From Oscillospiraceae bacterium (GTDB lineage Bacteria; Bacillota_A; Clostridia; Oscillospirales; Ruminococcaceae), in NCBI GenBank assembly GCA_017848205.1, contig JAGDDO010000533.1, forward strand, positions 1 to 9,168: 9,168 nucleotides of DNA. The letters are read 5' to 3'. Position numbers and translations under genes: made by a program. Every line of letters starts with the position of its first letter. Within the stretch, counting starts at the first letter, position 1. A model generated the notes under the pieces. The model made no database searches. It was not told the DNA's origin and was given only the letters and a program-made list of their open reading frames with translations. Below are positions 1 to 6,121 of this stretch, in pieces.

Positions 1-1295
1 CATCTGATAGCATCTTCGAAATCGCTTTCGCCGATACCAACGATAATGTTAAGTTCGCTTGAACCCTGGTCGATCATCTTTATGTTGATACGTGCGTGTG
101 AGAGTGCTGCGAATACTCTTGCAGCTGTACCTCTTGTCTTGTACATTCCGTGACCAACAACTGCGAGGAGAGCGATGTTATGTTCGATCTCAAGGTGATC
201 AGGGTCTACTTCCTTTCTGATCTGTGAAAGGACAGCATCTTCCTTGCCTTCAAGTGAAGCAGCACTGAGCACGATACTCATTGTGTCGATACCTGAAGGA
301 ATGTGTTCGAATGAAAGCTCGTTCTTGTAGAGGATGTCGAGGATCTTCTTTACGAAGCCGACTTCGCTGTTCATCATTGACTTTTCAATGTTTATCGCAC
401 AGAAGCCCTTCTTGCCTGCAATACCTGTAATGGTTGTCCTGCTTGTTTCTTCTGAATTGTCTTCGGCAACGATCATTGTACCAGGAGCAGAAGGTTCGTT
501 TGTATTTCTGATGTTTATCGGAATACCTGCTGTTCTTACAGGGAAGATGGCATCCTCGTGAAGAACTGTCGCACCCATGTATGAAAGCTCGCGGAGTTCC
601 TTGTATGTGATAGTCTTGATCACCTTAGGATCATCAACTATTCTCGGGTCAGCGATAAGGAAGCCTGAAACGTCTGTCCAGTTTTCATAGATCTCAGCAC
701 GTACTGCACGGGCGATGATAGAACCTGTAACGTCAGAACCGCCGCGTGAGAAAGTCTTGATAGTGTCGTTGAGTGTGATTCCGTAGAAACCAGGAATAAC
801 AGCACATTCAACGTTCTTTATTCTTTCACGTACAGCTTCAATTGTCTTGTCGAGCATGAATGAGCCGTTGTCGTCAAAGTAGATAACTTCAGCAGCATCG
901 ATGAATTCGTAGCCGAGGTATGCAGCAAGAATGATACCGTTTAAGTATTCACCGCGGCTGGCTGCATAGTCGCGTCCGCTCTTGGCCTTAAGGCAGTATT
1001 CGATCTCTTCGAATTCCTTGTCGAGGCTTAAATTGAGTCCGAGGTCAGAAATGATACCGTTATAACGTTCCTTTATCTTTCCGAACTGATCCTTGATGTC
1101 TTTTCCGCTCTTTACAAGCTCATAGCAGCTGTAAAGCATGTCAGTTACCTTGATGTCTTCCTTGAATCTCTTTCCCGGAGCAGAAGGAACAACGAACTTT
1201 CTCTTTTCGTCTGACTTGATTATGTCAGCAACTTTTCTGAACTGGTTAGCATCAGCAAGGCTGCTTCCGCCGAATTTTACTACTTTAACGCCCAT
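1..1295 (-). CDS. lysC: Aspartate kinase (aspartokinase), 3' end beyond the window
   Basis: Aspartokinase phosphorylates L-aspartate with ATP, the first step towards lysine, threonine, methionine and diaminopimelate for the cell wall; it is cytosolic. Reading the minus strand from ATG 1295-1293 gives 431 codons with no stop before the edge. Visible motifs are the N-terminal nucleotide-binding KFGGSS (residues 7-12), VVPSAPGKRF (35-44), KVTDMLY (49-55), SRGEYLNG (113-120), FSRGGSDVTG (182-191) and TDVSGFLIADPRIV (207-220). After about residue 300 come ACT-type regulatory repeats, the second including VVGHGMYKTRGTAARVFAAL and INIKMIDQGSSELNI. Known enzymes of this monofunctional class run to about 440-450 residues, so only a short tail should be missing. 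The ACT domains imply feedback inhibition by an amino acid; which one cannot be told from sequence. An AAGGA ribosome site lies about 10 bases before the ATG. It has its own promoter and a hairpin-rich leader. Confidence 0.95.
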   Translation of the reverse strand, partial: MGVKVVKFGGSSLADANQFRKVADIIKSDEKRKFVVPSAPGKRFKEDIKVTDMLYSCYELVKSGKDIKDQFGKIKERYNGIISDLGLNLSLDKEFEEIEYCLKAKSGRDYAASRGEYLNGIILAAYLGYEFIDAAEVIYFDDNGSFMLDKTIEAVRERIKNVECAVIPGFYGITLNDTIKTFSRGGSDVTGSIIARAVRAEIYENWTDVSGFLIADPRIVDDPKVIKTITYKELRELSYMGATVLHEDAIFPVRTAGIPINIRNTNEPSAPGTMIVAEDNSEETSRTTITGIAGKKGFCAINIEKSMMNSEVGFVKKILDILYKNELSFEHIPSGIDTMSIVLSAASLEGKEDAVLSQIRKEVDPDHLEIEHNIALLAVVGHGMYKTRGTAARVFAALSHARINIKMIDQGSSELNIIVGIGESDFEDAIR

Positions 1296-1449
1296 TGTAA
1301 AAACTTCCTTTATACTAAATTTATAAGAATCACTGATTAAGTCGCAGATCCGGCTTAGCCGGATCTGCAGGCAGGCAGACTGCGGGGCTTCGCCCCGGTC
1401 CCCGCGCTGATTTATAAATAAATCAGCACTTTCACAGTCATGAAACCAC
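1296..1449 (-). other. lysC 5' leader RNA, hairpin-rich
   Basis: This is the predicted untranslated leader between the lysC promoter and its ATG. It is occupied mostly by one copy of the three-hairpin repeat (1344-1427). I looked for the conserved elements of a lysine riboswitch and a T-box and saw neither. No hairpin here is followed by a T-tract, so there is no classical attenuator. Any regulatory role is inference. Confidence 0.5.
1344..1427 (-). repeat. Three-hairpin intergenic repeat, copy A
   Basis: Read on the minus strand, three hairpins follow each other: a 22-base near-perfect palindrome (1427-1406; arms GCTGATTTAT and ATAAATCAGC), a GC-rich hairpin (1405-1382; contains GGGGC-GAA-GCCCC, flanked by GCGGGG and CCCCGC), and an 11-bp perfect stem with a TAA loop (1368-1344; arms GCAGATCCGGC and GCCGGATCTGC). 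Copy B (1641-1693) shares the first two parts in the same orientation. Copy C (5361-5443) repeats the architecture on the other strand. It looks like a non-coding palindromic repeat of the REP or BIME kind, though I cannot name a family. Confidence 0.75.
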
Positions 1450-1455
1450 TATATT

Positions 1456-1485
1456 ATTATAATAAAAACCAGTGTTTAAAATCAA
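1456..1485 (-). promoter_or_regulatory. Sigma-A type promoter of lysC
   Basis: On the minus strand, TTGATT (1485-1480) is followed after 18 bases by a perfect TATAAT (1461-1456). Transcription should start near 1449, giving a leader of roughly 150 bases before the lysC ATG. The site lies downstream of the alr terminator, so lysC appears to be transcribed independently of alr. Confidence 0.8.
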
Positions 1486-1570
1486 TAGATATATAATATG
1501 AATTTCCAAAAATTATAACCTGTATTTTTGTCAAATACGACTGTTCTTTTCAGAAAAACAACAATCATAT

Positions 1571-1599
1571 AAAAAAACATGCAGCCGCCGGCTGCATGT
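1571..1599 (-). terminator. Rho-independent terminator downstream of alr
   Basis: On the minus strand, a 10-bp GC-rich stem built from ACATGCAGCC and GGCTGCATGT, with a three-base loop, is followed by seven T residues (1577-1571, the first of them also the last stem base). It lies about 100 bases after the alr stop codon and before the lysC promoter, so it should end the alr transcript. Confidence 0.85.
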
Positions 1600-1640
1600 C
1601 CGTAAAATCGTTCACTTTAATCAGGAAAACACTGATCAAA

Positions 1641-1693
1641 CCGGAAATCCGGCTTCGCCCCGAACCCCCACGCTGATTTATGAATTAATCAGC
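1641..1693 (-). repeat. Three-hairpin intergenic repeat, copy B (reduced)
   Basis: Starting six bases after the alr stop on the minus strand is a 22-base imperfect palindrome (1693-1672) matching copy A at 20 of 22 positions. Then come a GGGG run and CGGGGCGAAGCC (1662-1651), identical to copy A. The third hairpin is shrunken to CCGGA-AA-TCCGG (1641-1652 on the plus strand). Copies A and B are direct repeats flanking the alr terminator and the lysC promoter. Confidence 0.7.
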
Positions 1694-1699
1694 ATTTCC

Positions 1700-2827
1700 T
1701 TAGTCTTCGTAAATTCTCGGAACGCGTTTTGAAATGCCGCATACCACTTCATATCCGATAGTTCCGTACCATGAAGCAAGCTCGTCGGCTGTTATTATGT
1801 CGTCGCCGTCCCTGCCGATGAGTGTGACCGTGTCACCCGGCTTTGCATCGATGCCGGTAACATCTATCATAAGCTGATCCATGCACACGCGTCCGACTAT
1901 CGGACAGCGTTTTCCCTTCAGAAGCACCTTTCCCTTTGAGGAAAGAAGTCTTGAATATCCGTCTGCATAACCGACCGTAACTGTTGCTATCTTTCGTTCT
2001 TCTGAAGCCGTGTATGTTCTTCCGTAGCTTATGCAGTCACCCGGTTCAACTGTCTTTACATATGAAATGACAGCCTTGAGTTCCATTACAGGTTCAACCT
2101 TATACGGCAGCGGCAGAGGATAGTTCGGAAGAAGGCCGTACATCGTTATACCTATTCTTGCAAGTGTGCTTACACCGTCAAAATGATAGGCAGCACCGGC
2201 ACTGTTGAGGAAGTGTACATGCTTAAGCTTTATTCCGCGGTCTGCAAGTTCATAGTAAACTCCCTTTATAAACTCAGCCTGTTTTTCAGTATATTTCACA
2301 TTTTCAGGATCATCACTGTCTGCAACCGCAAAATGTGTGAACAGTCCCTCGGCTGCAATGTTTTCAAGTGATGCTATTCTTTCAGCGCAGTCTGCGCACT
2401 CTGAAACGGTTTTAAACTTAAGACCTATTCTGCCCATTCCGGTGTCAAGTTTAATGTGGCATCTTACCGGTGAGGGAGCGAGTCTGTTCAGTTCCTTTGC
2501 GTAATCTTCCGAAACTGCACACTGGATGATATTGTACTTTATAAGTTCATCGGCATATTCCGGAGGAGTGTATCCGAGAATAAGGATCTCACAGTCAGTA
2601 ATAATATCCCTGACGCTTATTGCTTCATCAAGGTTGGAAACCGCAAAGTAACGTATACCCGTACTGTAAAGCTTCTTTATTACTTCATTTTCACCGTGAC
2701 CGTAAGCATCTGCCTTGACAACAGCCATTATTTCAGTGGATGATGAAAGATGCTGCTTTATAGTATTTATGTTTCTTCCGAGTCCGGCAAGATCTATTCT
2801 CGCCCATGCTCTTTTATGATTTTTCAA
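1700..2827 (-). CDS. alr: Alanine racemase (PLP-dependent)
   Basis: It interconverts L- and D-alanine, supplying D-alanine for peptidoglycan in the cytosol. The 375-residue length is normal for the family. The N-terminal TIM-barrel carries AVVKADAYGHG with the PLP-binding Lys38. KLDTGMGRIG (127-135) holds the carboxylate-binding Arg133, followed by FTHFAVAD with His165. The C-terminal beta domain carries VTVGYADG with the catalytic Tyr287 and VGRVCMDQLMIDVTG with the substrate-loop Met316-Asp317. All key residues are present, so it should be active. The start is TTG (2827-2825): AAGGAG sits nine bases upstream, and the next in-frame ATG (residue 34) would remove the first strand before the PLP lysine. 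It is divergent from the SLOG gene. I see no clear sigma-A promoter for it; a weak TAGTAT-17-TATCAT (2893-2865) is the best I could find. Confidence 0.97.
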   Translation of the reverse strand: MKNHKRAWARIDLAGLGRNINTIKQHLSSSTEIMAVVKADAYGHGENEVIKKLYSTGIRYFAVSNLDEAISVRDIITDCEILILGYTPPEYADELIKYNIIQCAVSEDYAKELNRLAPSPVRCHIKLDTGMGRIGLKFKTVSECADCAERIASLENIAAEGLFTHFAVADSDDPENVKYTEKQAEFIKGVYYELADRGIKLKHVHFLNSAGAAYHFDGVSTLARIGITMYGLLPNYPLPLPYKVEPVMELKAVISYVKTVEPGDCISYGRTYTASEERKIATVTVGYADGYSRLLSSKGKVLLKGKRCPIVGRVCMDQLMIDVTGIDAKPGDTVTLIGRDGDDIITADELASWYGTIGYEVVCGISKRVPRIYED

Positions 2828-2836
2828 AAGAATACG

Positions 2837-2842
2837 CTCCTT
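2837..2842 (-). promoter_or_regulatory. Ribosome binding site deciding the alr TTG start
   Basis: On the minus strand, AAGGAG lies nine bases before TTG 2827-2825. No ATG or GTG in frame is better placed, so this site supports a UUG start for alr. Confidence 0.75.
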
Positions 2843-2845
2843 GTC

Positions 2846-2874
2846 TTGATATTTGTGCCTGATTATGATAAAAT
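2846..2874 (+). promoter_or_regulatory. Sigma-A type promoter of the SLOG gene
   Basis: TTGATA (2846-2851), a 17-base spacer, and TAAAAT (2869-2874) predict a start near 2881 and a leader of about 57 bases. It lies directly beyond the ribosome site of the divergent alr gene, so the two 5' ends may overlap. Confidence 0.65.
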
Positions 2875-2923
2875 AGTGTATTGAGAGATACTATATTTAT
2901 AGTTAAAAATAAGTTTGTATTTC

Positions 2924-2929
2924 AGGGAG
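2924..2929 (+). promoter_or_regulatory. Ribosome binding site deciding the SLOG gene TTG start
   Basis: AGGGAG is eight bases before TTG 2938-2940. The upstream in-frame TTG at 2881 coincides with the predicted transcription start and has no ribosome site, so 2938 is the better start. Confidence 0.7.
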
Positions 2930-2937
2930 ATAATGAT

Positions 2938-3477
2938 TTGACAGAAAAAGCAGTTTGTTTTTCAGGACACCGGCCGGAAAAGCTTCCGGGTAAAGGTGAT
3001 GCCGGCAGATCTGAAACAGTTTTTATAAAAGATCTGCTTCACACCAAAATTGAACAGAGTATCCACGAAGGATATACAAAATTCTATTCAGGTGTTGCAA
3101 GAGGGATCGATCTCTGGGCGGCACAGGCCGTACTTGATCTGAAGGAAAAATATCCTGACATTAAACTTTTCTGCGTCAAGCCGGTTGAAAACCAGGGAGA
3201 CAATTTTCCCGAGGAAGACAGACTTGTTTACGAATCAGTGATCAGCCGTGCTGACTCTGTTTTATGTACATCGACAGGTTACAGCAGAGACTGCTACGCT
3301 GTCCGCAACCGCTACATGGTTGAAAACTCAGAAAAGCTCATAGCTTTCGTAAACAACTACCGGAGCGGTACCGGACAGACGATCAACTATGCCCGCAGAA
3401 CGGGTATAATGACTGACATTACCGATCTTTCAGACATTGATTTCAACATGAAGTACAGACAGCTTGAATTTGAATAA
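2938..3477 (+). CDS. SLOG-family protein (DUF1273 / YpsA-like)
   Basis: This is a 179-residue protein resembling the DUF1273/YpsA branch of the SLOG superfamily, Rossmann-like proteins thought to bind nucleotides or their derivatives. The N-terminal VCFSGHRPEKLP (residues 6-17) is the hallmark. It is followed by FYSGVARGIDLWAAQAVLDL (49-68), a glycine-rich loop and helix, then NRYMVENSEKLIAFVNN (124-140) and SGTGQTINYARRTGI (143-157). There is no signal peptide or membrane segment, so it should be cytosolic. YpsA of Bacillus subtilis is linked to cell division and stress, but its biochemical activity is unsettled, and I do not transfer that role. It stands alone: no helicase, nuclease or effector partner lies next to it, which argues against the defence systems that use other SLOG proteins. 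I see no terminator after it, so read-through into the LCP-like gene 202 bases downstream is possible. Confidence 0.85.
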   Translation: MTEKAVCFSGHRPEKLPGKGDAGRSETVFIKDLLHTKIEQSIHEGYTKFYSGVARGIDLWAAQAVLDLKEKYPDIKLFCVKPVENQGDNFPEEDRLVYESVISRADSVLCTSTGYSRDCYAVRNRYMVENSEKLIAFVNNYRSGTGQTINYARRTGIMTDITDLSDIDFNMKYRQLEFE

Positions 3478-3554
3478 AACGCTTTACAGTATATTATACT
3501 ACTTTGAAACCGCTTTGTAAAGAAAGCTGCTCACCAAAGTTTTAAACATTATTC

Positions 3555-3593
3555 TTTCAACTTTTCAACACAGTTTTCAACCGTGTGTTGAAA
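3555..3593. repeat. TTTCAAC repeat cluster with hairpin upstream of the LCP-like gene
   Basis: TTTCAAC occurs three times in direct orientation (3555-3561, 3563-3569, 3575-3581) and once inverted as GTTGAAA (3587-3593). TTTCAACACA (3563-3572) pairs perfectly with TGTGTTGAAA (3584-3593) around an 11-base loop. No T-tract follows, so it is not a terminator. It could be an operator for a DNA-binding protein or a leader hairpin; neither is shown. Confidence 0.55.
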
Positions 3594-3666
3594 GCCAGCG
3601 AGTAATAATGTTGATTTATAGAAAACAGTATTACCGTATCTGCGGCGACACTGAAAAACTTCTACC

Positions 3667-3671
3667 GGAGG
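3667..3671 (+). promoter_or_regulatory. Ribosome binding site deciding the LCP-like start
   Basis: GGAGG ends eight bases before ATG 3680-3682. A longer in-frame start at 3608 lacks a ribosome site and would place 24 unusual residues before the basic MALFKKRKK stretch, so 3680 is preferred. Confidence 0.85.
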
Positions 3672-3679
3672 ACTCAACA

Positions 3680-4531
3680 ATGGCATTGTTTAAAAAAAGA
3701 AAAAAAGAAAGTGTGGCTATACCTTTTCTTATAAGCATGGTAATAACCCTTCTCGTGATCGGTATACCGGTTTTCACACTCTATAACCAGAAGGTAAACA
3801 AAAACATGGGAAGCAACGGCGAGACCGCTGATTCGGTTTTCATGCCTACTGAAGCAAATGACACGACCATACTTTTCTCATACACACCGAACGACAAATC
3901 ACTCCGTCCGTCGTTCATGATCCTGCGTACATCCGCAATGAGTAAATCACTCACATTCATTCCTGTTTCAAATGATCTTCTCTGCGGAAGCGACAAGATG
4001 GTCAATATCTTCAAAAAGGGCGGTATCATCGAGCTTACCAAGGCTGTCAACAAGACATTTGACACAAAGATCGACAGATACGTAAACTTCGATGACAATT
4101 CACTTTCCGTACTCTGCGACGCACTCGGCGGTGTAAACTTCAATATTCCTGAAGGACTTAAAGGACTTAACGCCGGAACACAGTACAACGATTCATCCTT
4201 CATCATCGCTATAATTACCAACCCTAAGTACGCTGAAGATGCACGTACAGTTGCACTTGGAAACATCTTCGCCGATATGCTCGGAGGCACTACGACCAAG
4301 ATCACAGCAGACATGCTCGAGTATGCCTACGAAAAGGATATCGACCTGGTTGAAACCGATATAACAGCTCTTGACTACGAAAATCAGAAAAAGGCTGTTG
4401 AATACATATTCAGCTCAACACAGTACGTTTCAACTTACCGTGTACCTGCTGCCAAGGGAAATGCCGAGCAGGGACTCACACTCGACAAGGACGCACTCAA
4501 ACAGCTCAAAGCTGATTCAGGACTTAAATAA
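3680..4531 (+). CDS. Membrane-anchored, degenerate LytR-CpsA-Psr (LCP)-like protein
   Basis: This is a 283-residue protein with a basic N-terminus (MALFKKRKKE), one transmembrane helix at about 12-34, and an extracellular remainder. The region from about 62 to 160 follows the order of an LCP domain: TILFSYTPNDKSLRPSFMIL, then KSLTFIPVSNDLL (where LCP proteins have SIPRDT), then GGIIELTKAVNKTFDTKIDRYVNF, then LCDALGGVNFNIPEGL (145-160), close to the family's VDALGGVxVxxP. True LCP enzymes join teichoic acids or other glycopolymers to peptidoglycan, using arginines and aspartates to hold the pyrophosphate lipid. Here the PRD arginine and the later RxR...RxxRQ arginines are not visible, so it is probably not an active transferase. 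That is inference from reading, not alignment. Upstream are a repeat cluster and a weak possible promoter (TTGAAT 3470-3475, TATACT 3495-3500, 19-base spacer). tatD follows. Confidence 0.7.
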   Translation: MALFKKRKKESVAIPFLISMVITLLVIGIPVFTLYNQKVNKNMGSNGETADSVFMPTEANDTTILFSYTPNDKSLRPSFMILRTSAMSKSLTFIPVSNDLLCGSDKMVNIFKKGGIIELTKAVNKTFDTKIDRYVNFDDNSLSVLCDALGGVNFNIPEGLKGLNAGTQYNDSSFIIAIITNPKYAEDARTVALGNIFADMLGGTTTKITADMLEYAYEKDIDLVETDITALDYENQKKAVEYIFSSTQYVSTYRVPAAKGNAEQGLTLDKDALKQLKADSGLK

Positions 4532-4535
4532 AAAC

Positions 4536-4561
4536 AATGGCTGCCGCACGGCAGCCATTTT
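4536..4561 (+). terminator. Terminator-like hairpin between the LCP-like gene and tatD
   Basis: The arms AATGGCTGCCG (4536-4546) and CGGCAGCCATT (4549-4559) form a strong GC stem followed by only four T residues (4558-4561), two of which are in the stem. It starts four bases after the LCP-like stop and ends 19 bases before the tatD ATG. It should terminate part of the transcript or stabilise its 3' end. Confidence 0.65.
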
Positions 4562-4580
4562 ACTGAAAGGAATAACAAAC

Positions 4581-5354
4581 ATGTATTCTGATATTTTCGA
4601 CACTCACTCACACTATACCGATCATGCTTTTGATGAAGACAGAATGGACGTCATAAAAAACATCCATGAAAACGGCGTAAAGTATATCATGCTTGCCGTT
4701 TCAAGCTACGAAGACTCATTACAGTCACTTGAACTGAGCCGGAATTTTGATTTCATGTACTGCGCAGCGGGAATACATCCGGAATGCGCCGACACCGCAG
4801 AAGGCGACTACATCGAAAAGCTTGAAAAACTTATAACAGAAAACCGTGACAAAATAAAGGCTGTAGGCGAAATAGGTCTTGACTATCACTATGAAGGCTT
4901 TGACCGTGAAAAACAGATCGAAATTTACTCGCACCAGCTTGAACTTGCGAATAAACTTGATCTTCCCGTTATAATACACGCACGCGAAGCCACAAAGGAC
5001 AATCTTGATCTTCTGAAAAAATACCGCCCTGCAAAAGGCGTTGTCCACTGCTTCTCAGGTTCCGCTGAAACAGCAAGGGAAATCATAAGTCTCGGACTTC
5101 ACATAAGCTTTACAGGCGTTCTTACTTTCAAAAATGCAAAGAAGGCTCTGGAAGCCCTTAAGGAAGTACCGGCAGACAGACTTATGCTTGAAACAGACTG
5201 TCCGTACATGGCACCTGTACCGTTCCGCGGCAAGCGCTGTGACAGCTCAATGATCGCATATACAGCTGAAAAAGCAGCCGAAGTTCTGGGATGTGACACA
5301 CAGGAACTCATAAGCAGAACCTGCGAAAACGGAATAAAATTCTTCGGAATATAA
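4581..5354 (+). CDS. tatD: TatD-family metal-dependent hydrolase / DNase
   Basis: TatD proteins are cytosolic two-metal TIM-barrel hydrolases of the amidohydrolase fold, reported to have 3'-5' DNase activity in repair and DNA turnover; the physiological substrate is uncertain. The 257-residue length is typical. Metal ligands are visible: His9 and His11 in DTHSHY, Glu97 in GEIGLDYHY (96-104), His133 in VIIHAREA, His156 in VVHCFSGS, and Asp206 in ETDCPYMAP. The ending GxxFFGI also fits the family. ATG 4581 is chosen because AAAGGA lies nine bases upstream and the family starts just before the DxHxH motif; longer in-frame starts would run back into the LCP-like gene. No promoter fits in the 19 bases after the preceding hairpin, so expression probably depends on read-through or on a promoter inside the upstream gene. 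Confidence 0.95.
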   Translation: MYSDIFDTHSHYTDHAFDEDRMDVIKNIHENGVKYIMLAVSSYEDSLQSLELSRNFDFMYCAAGIHPECADTAEGDYIEKLEKLITENRDKIKAVGEIGLDYHYEGFDREKQIEIYSHQLELANKLDLPVIIHAREATKDNLDLLKKYRPAKGVVHCFSGSAETAREIISLGLHISFTGVLTFKNAKKALEALKEVPADRLMLETDCPYMAPVPFRGKRCDSSMIAYTAEKAAEVLGCDTQELISRTCENGIKFFGI

Positions 5355-5360
5355 GAAAAC

Positions 5361-5443
5361 GCTGGATTATTCATAAATTAGCATGGGACACGGGGCGATC
5401 CCCGTATTCTCTCTGCCCGTAAATACGGCGAAGCTGTATTTAC
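5361..5443 (+). repeat. Three-hairpin intergenic repeat, copy C
   Basis: Starting seven bases after the tatD stop on the plus strand is a degenerate palindrome (5361-5382; 18 of 22 positions match copy B). Next is the hairpin ACGGGG-CGAT-CCCCGT (5390-5405), sharing CGGGGCGA with copies A and B at nearly the same spacing. Last is an 11-bp stem with a GAA loop (5419-5443; arms GTAAATACGGC and GCTGTATTTAC, one G-U pair). The order and sizes of the parts match copy A, although the third stem differs in sequence. No T-tract follows, so it is not itself a strong terminator. Confidence 0.6.
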
Positions 5444-5468
5444 AATCAAATCTGAGTTTTCATAAAAC

Positions 5469-5513
5469 AAAAGAGTGAACTGTTCATCCTAAAATGAAAC
5501 AGTTCACTCTTTT
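5469..5513. terminator. Bidirectional terminator between tatD and recR
   Basis: A 16-bp perfect stem (5469-5484 with 5498-5513; core AGAGTGAACTGTT) encloses a 13-base loop. It is flanked by T-runs in both reading directions. It lies between convergent tatD and recR, and its right arm reaches the first base of the recR stop codon, so it serves both transcripts. Confidence 0.9.
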
Positions 5514-6118
5514 TATATCTCATTTCTGTTTTCAATAGCACGGAACAGCGTAATTTCATCAGCATATTCAAGCACGCCGCCGACAGGAAGTCCGAATGCA
5601 AGTCTCGTGACTTTGATACCGGCAGGTTTTATAAGCCTTGAAATGTACATCGCTGTTGCATCACCCTCAACTGTAGGGTTAGTCGCCATTATTACTTCGG
5701 TTATCTCCGGATCAGCCTGTAATCTGGCCACAAGTTCCTTTATGCGGAGCTTGTCAGGTGTTATACCGTCGATCGGGGAAATAAGTCCGTGGAGTACGTG
5801 ATAAAGTCCGTTGTACTCACCGGTCCTCTCGATCGCAGTAACGTCCTTCGGTCCTTCAACAACACAAATGATCTTTTTGTTCCTTCGCGTATCGCTGCAC
5901 AGAGGGCAGACCTCGCGGTCCGTCATGTTCTGACACACGGAACACAGCCTTACTTTTTTCTTGACGTTTATCAGCGCCTCGGCAAAGTCATTTACTTCGC
6001 CTTCGGACATCGATGTTACGTGATATGCAAGGCGCTGTGCCGTCTTCATTCCTATACCGGGAAGACGTGCAAACTGCTCTGCCAGAAGAACTATAGGCAG
6101 TGCGTTCGATTCAGCCAT
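5513..6118 (-). CDS. recR: Recombination mediator protein RecR
   Basis: RecR works with RecO (and RecF) to load RecA onto SSB-coated single-stranded gaps during recombinational repair. The 201-residue length is standard. In order: a helix-hairpin-helix with LPGIGMKTAQRLAYH (19-33), a four-cysteine zinc module (Cys59, Cys62, Cys71, Cys74), a Toprim domain beginning VVEGPKD (86-92, Glu88) and continuing through HVLHGLISPIDGI (107-119) and ATNPTVEGDATA (145-156), and a C-terminal LAFGLPVGG loop (173-181). It is the last gene of the dnaX-ybaB-recR unit. ATG 6118-6116 lies three bases after the ybaB stop. I see no good Shine-Dalgarno sequence before it, so its translation is probably coupled to ybaB. 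Confidence 0.97.
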   Translation of the reverse strand: MAESNALPIVLLAEQFARLPGIGMKTAQRLAYHVTSMSEGEVNDFAEALINVKKKVRLCSVCQNMTDREVCPLCSDTRRNKKIICVVEGPKDVTAIERTGEYNGLYHVLHGLISPIDGITPDKLRIKELVARLQADPEITEVIMATNPTVEGDATAMYISRLIKPAGIKVTRLAFGLPVGGVLEYADEITLFRAIENRNEI

Positions 6119-6121
6119 TTA

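Noticed and set aside
1296..1450. Possible lysine riboswitch or T-box in front of lysC.
   Set aside because: The hairpins are simple inverted repeats matching the intergenic repeat; no riboswitch core or T-box motif is visible and there is no terminator T-tract.
1344..1693. CRISPR array or insertion sequence ends.
   Set aside because: The two copies are unevenly spaced, differ in length, and have no spacers, transposase or target-site duplications visible.
2881..2937. A longer 5' start for the SLOG gene at TTG 2881.
   Set aside because: It lies at the predicted transcription start with no ribosome site; TTG 2938 has AGGGAG at good spacing and gives the usual family N-terminus.
3481..3523. 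CTTTACA...TGTAAAG inverted repeat after the SLOG gene as a terminator.
   Set aside because: Only 7 bp with a 27-base loop and no T-tract; too weak to call.
3781..4314. A 177-residue open frame on the minus strand opposite the LCP-like gene.
   Set aside because: It is antisense to a gene with a good ribosome site and recognisable domain order, has no ribosome site of its own and resembles no family.
4371..4580. A longer 5' start for tatD inside the LCP-like gene.
   Set aside because: The added 70 residues are a shifted reading of the upstream gene and the terminator hairpin; ATG 4581 has its own ribosome site.
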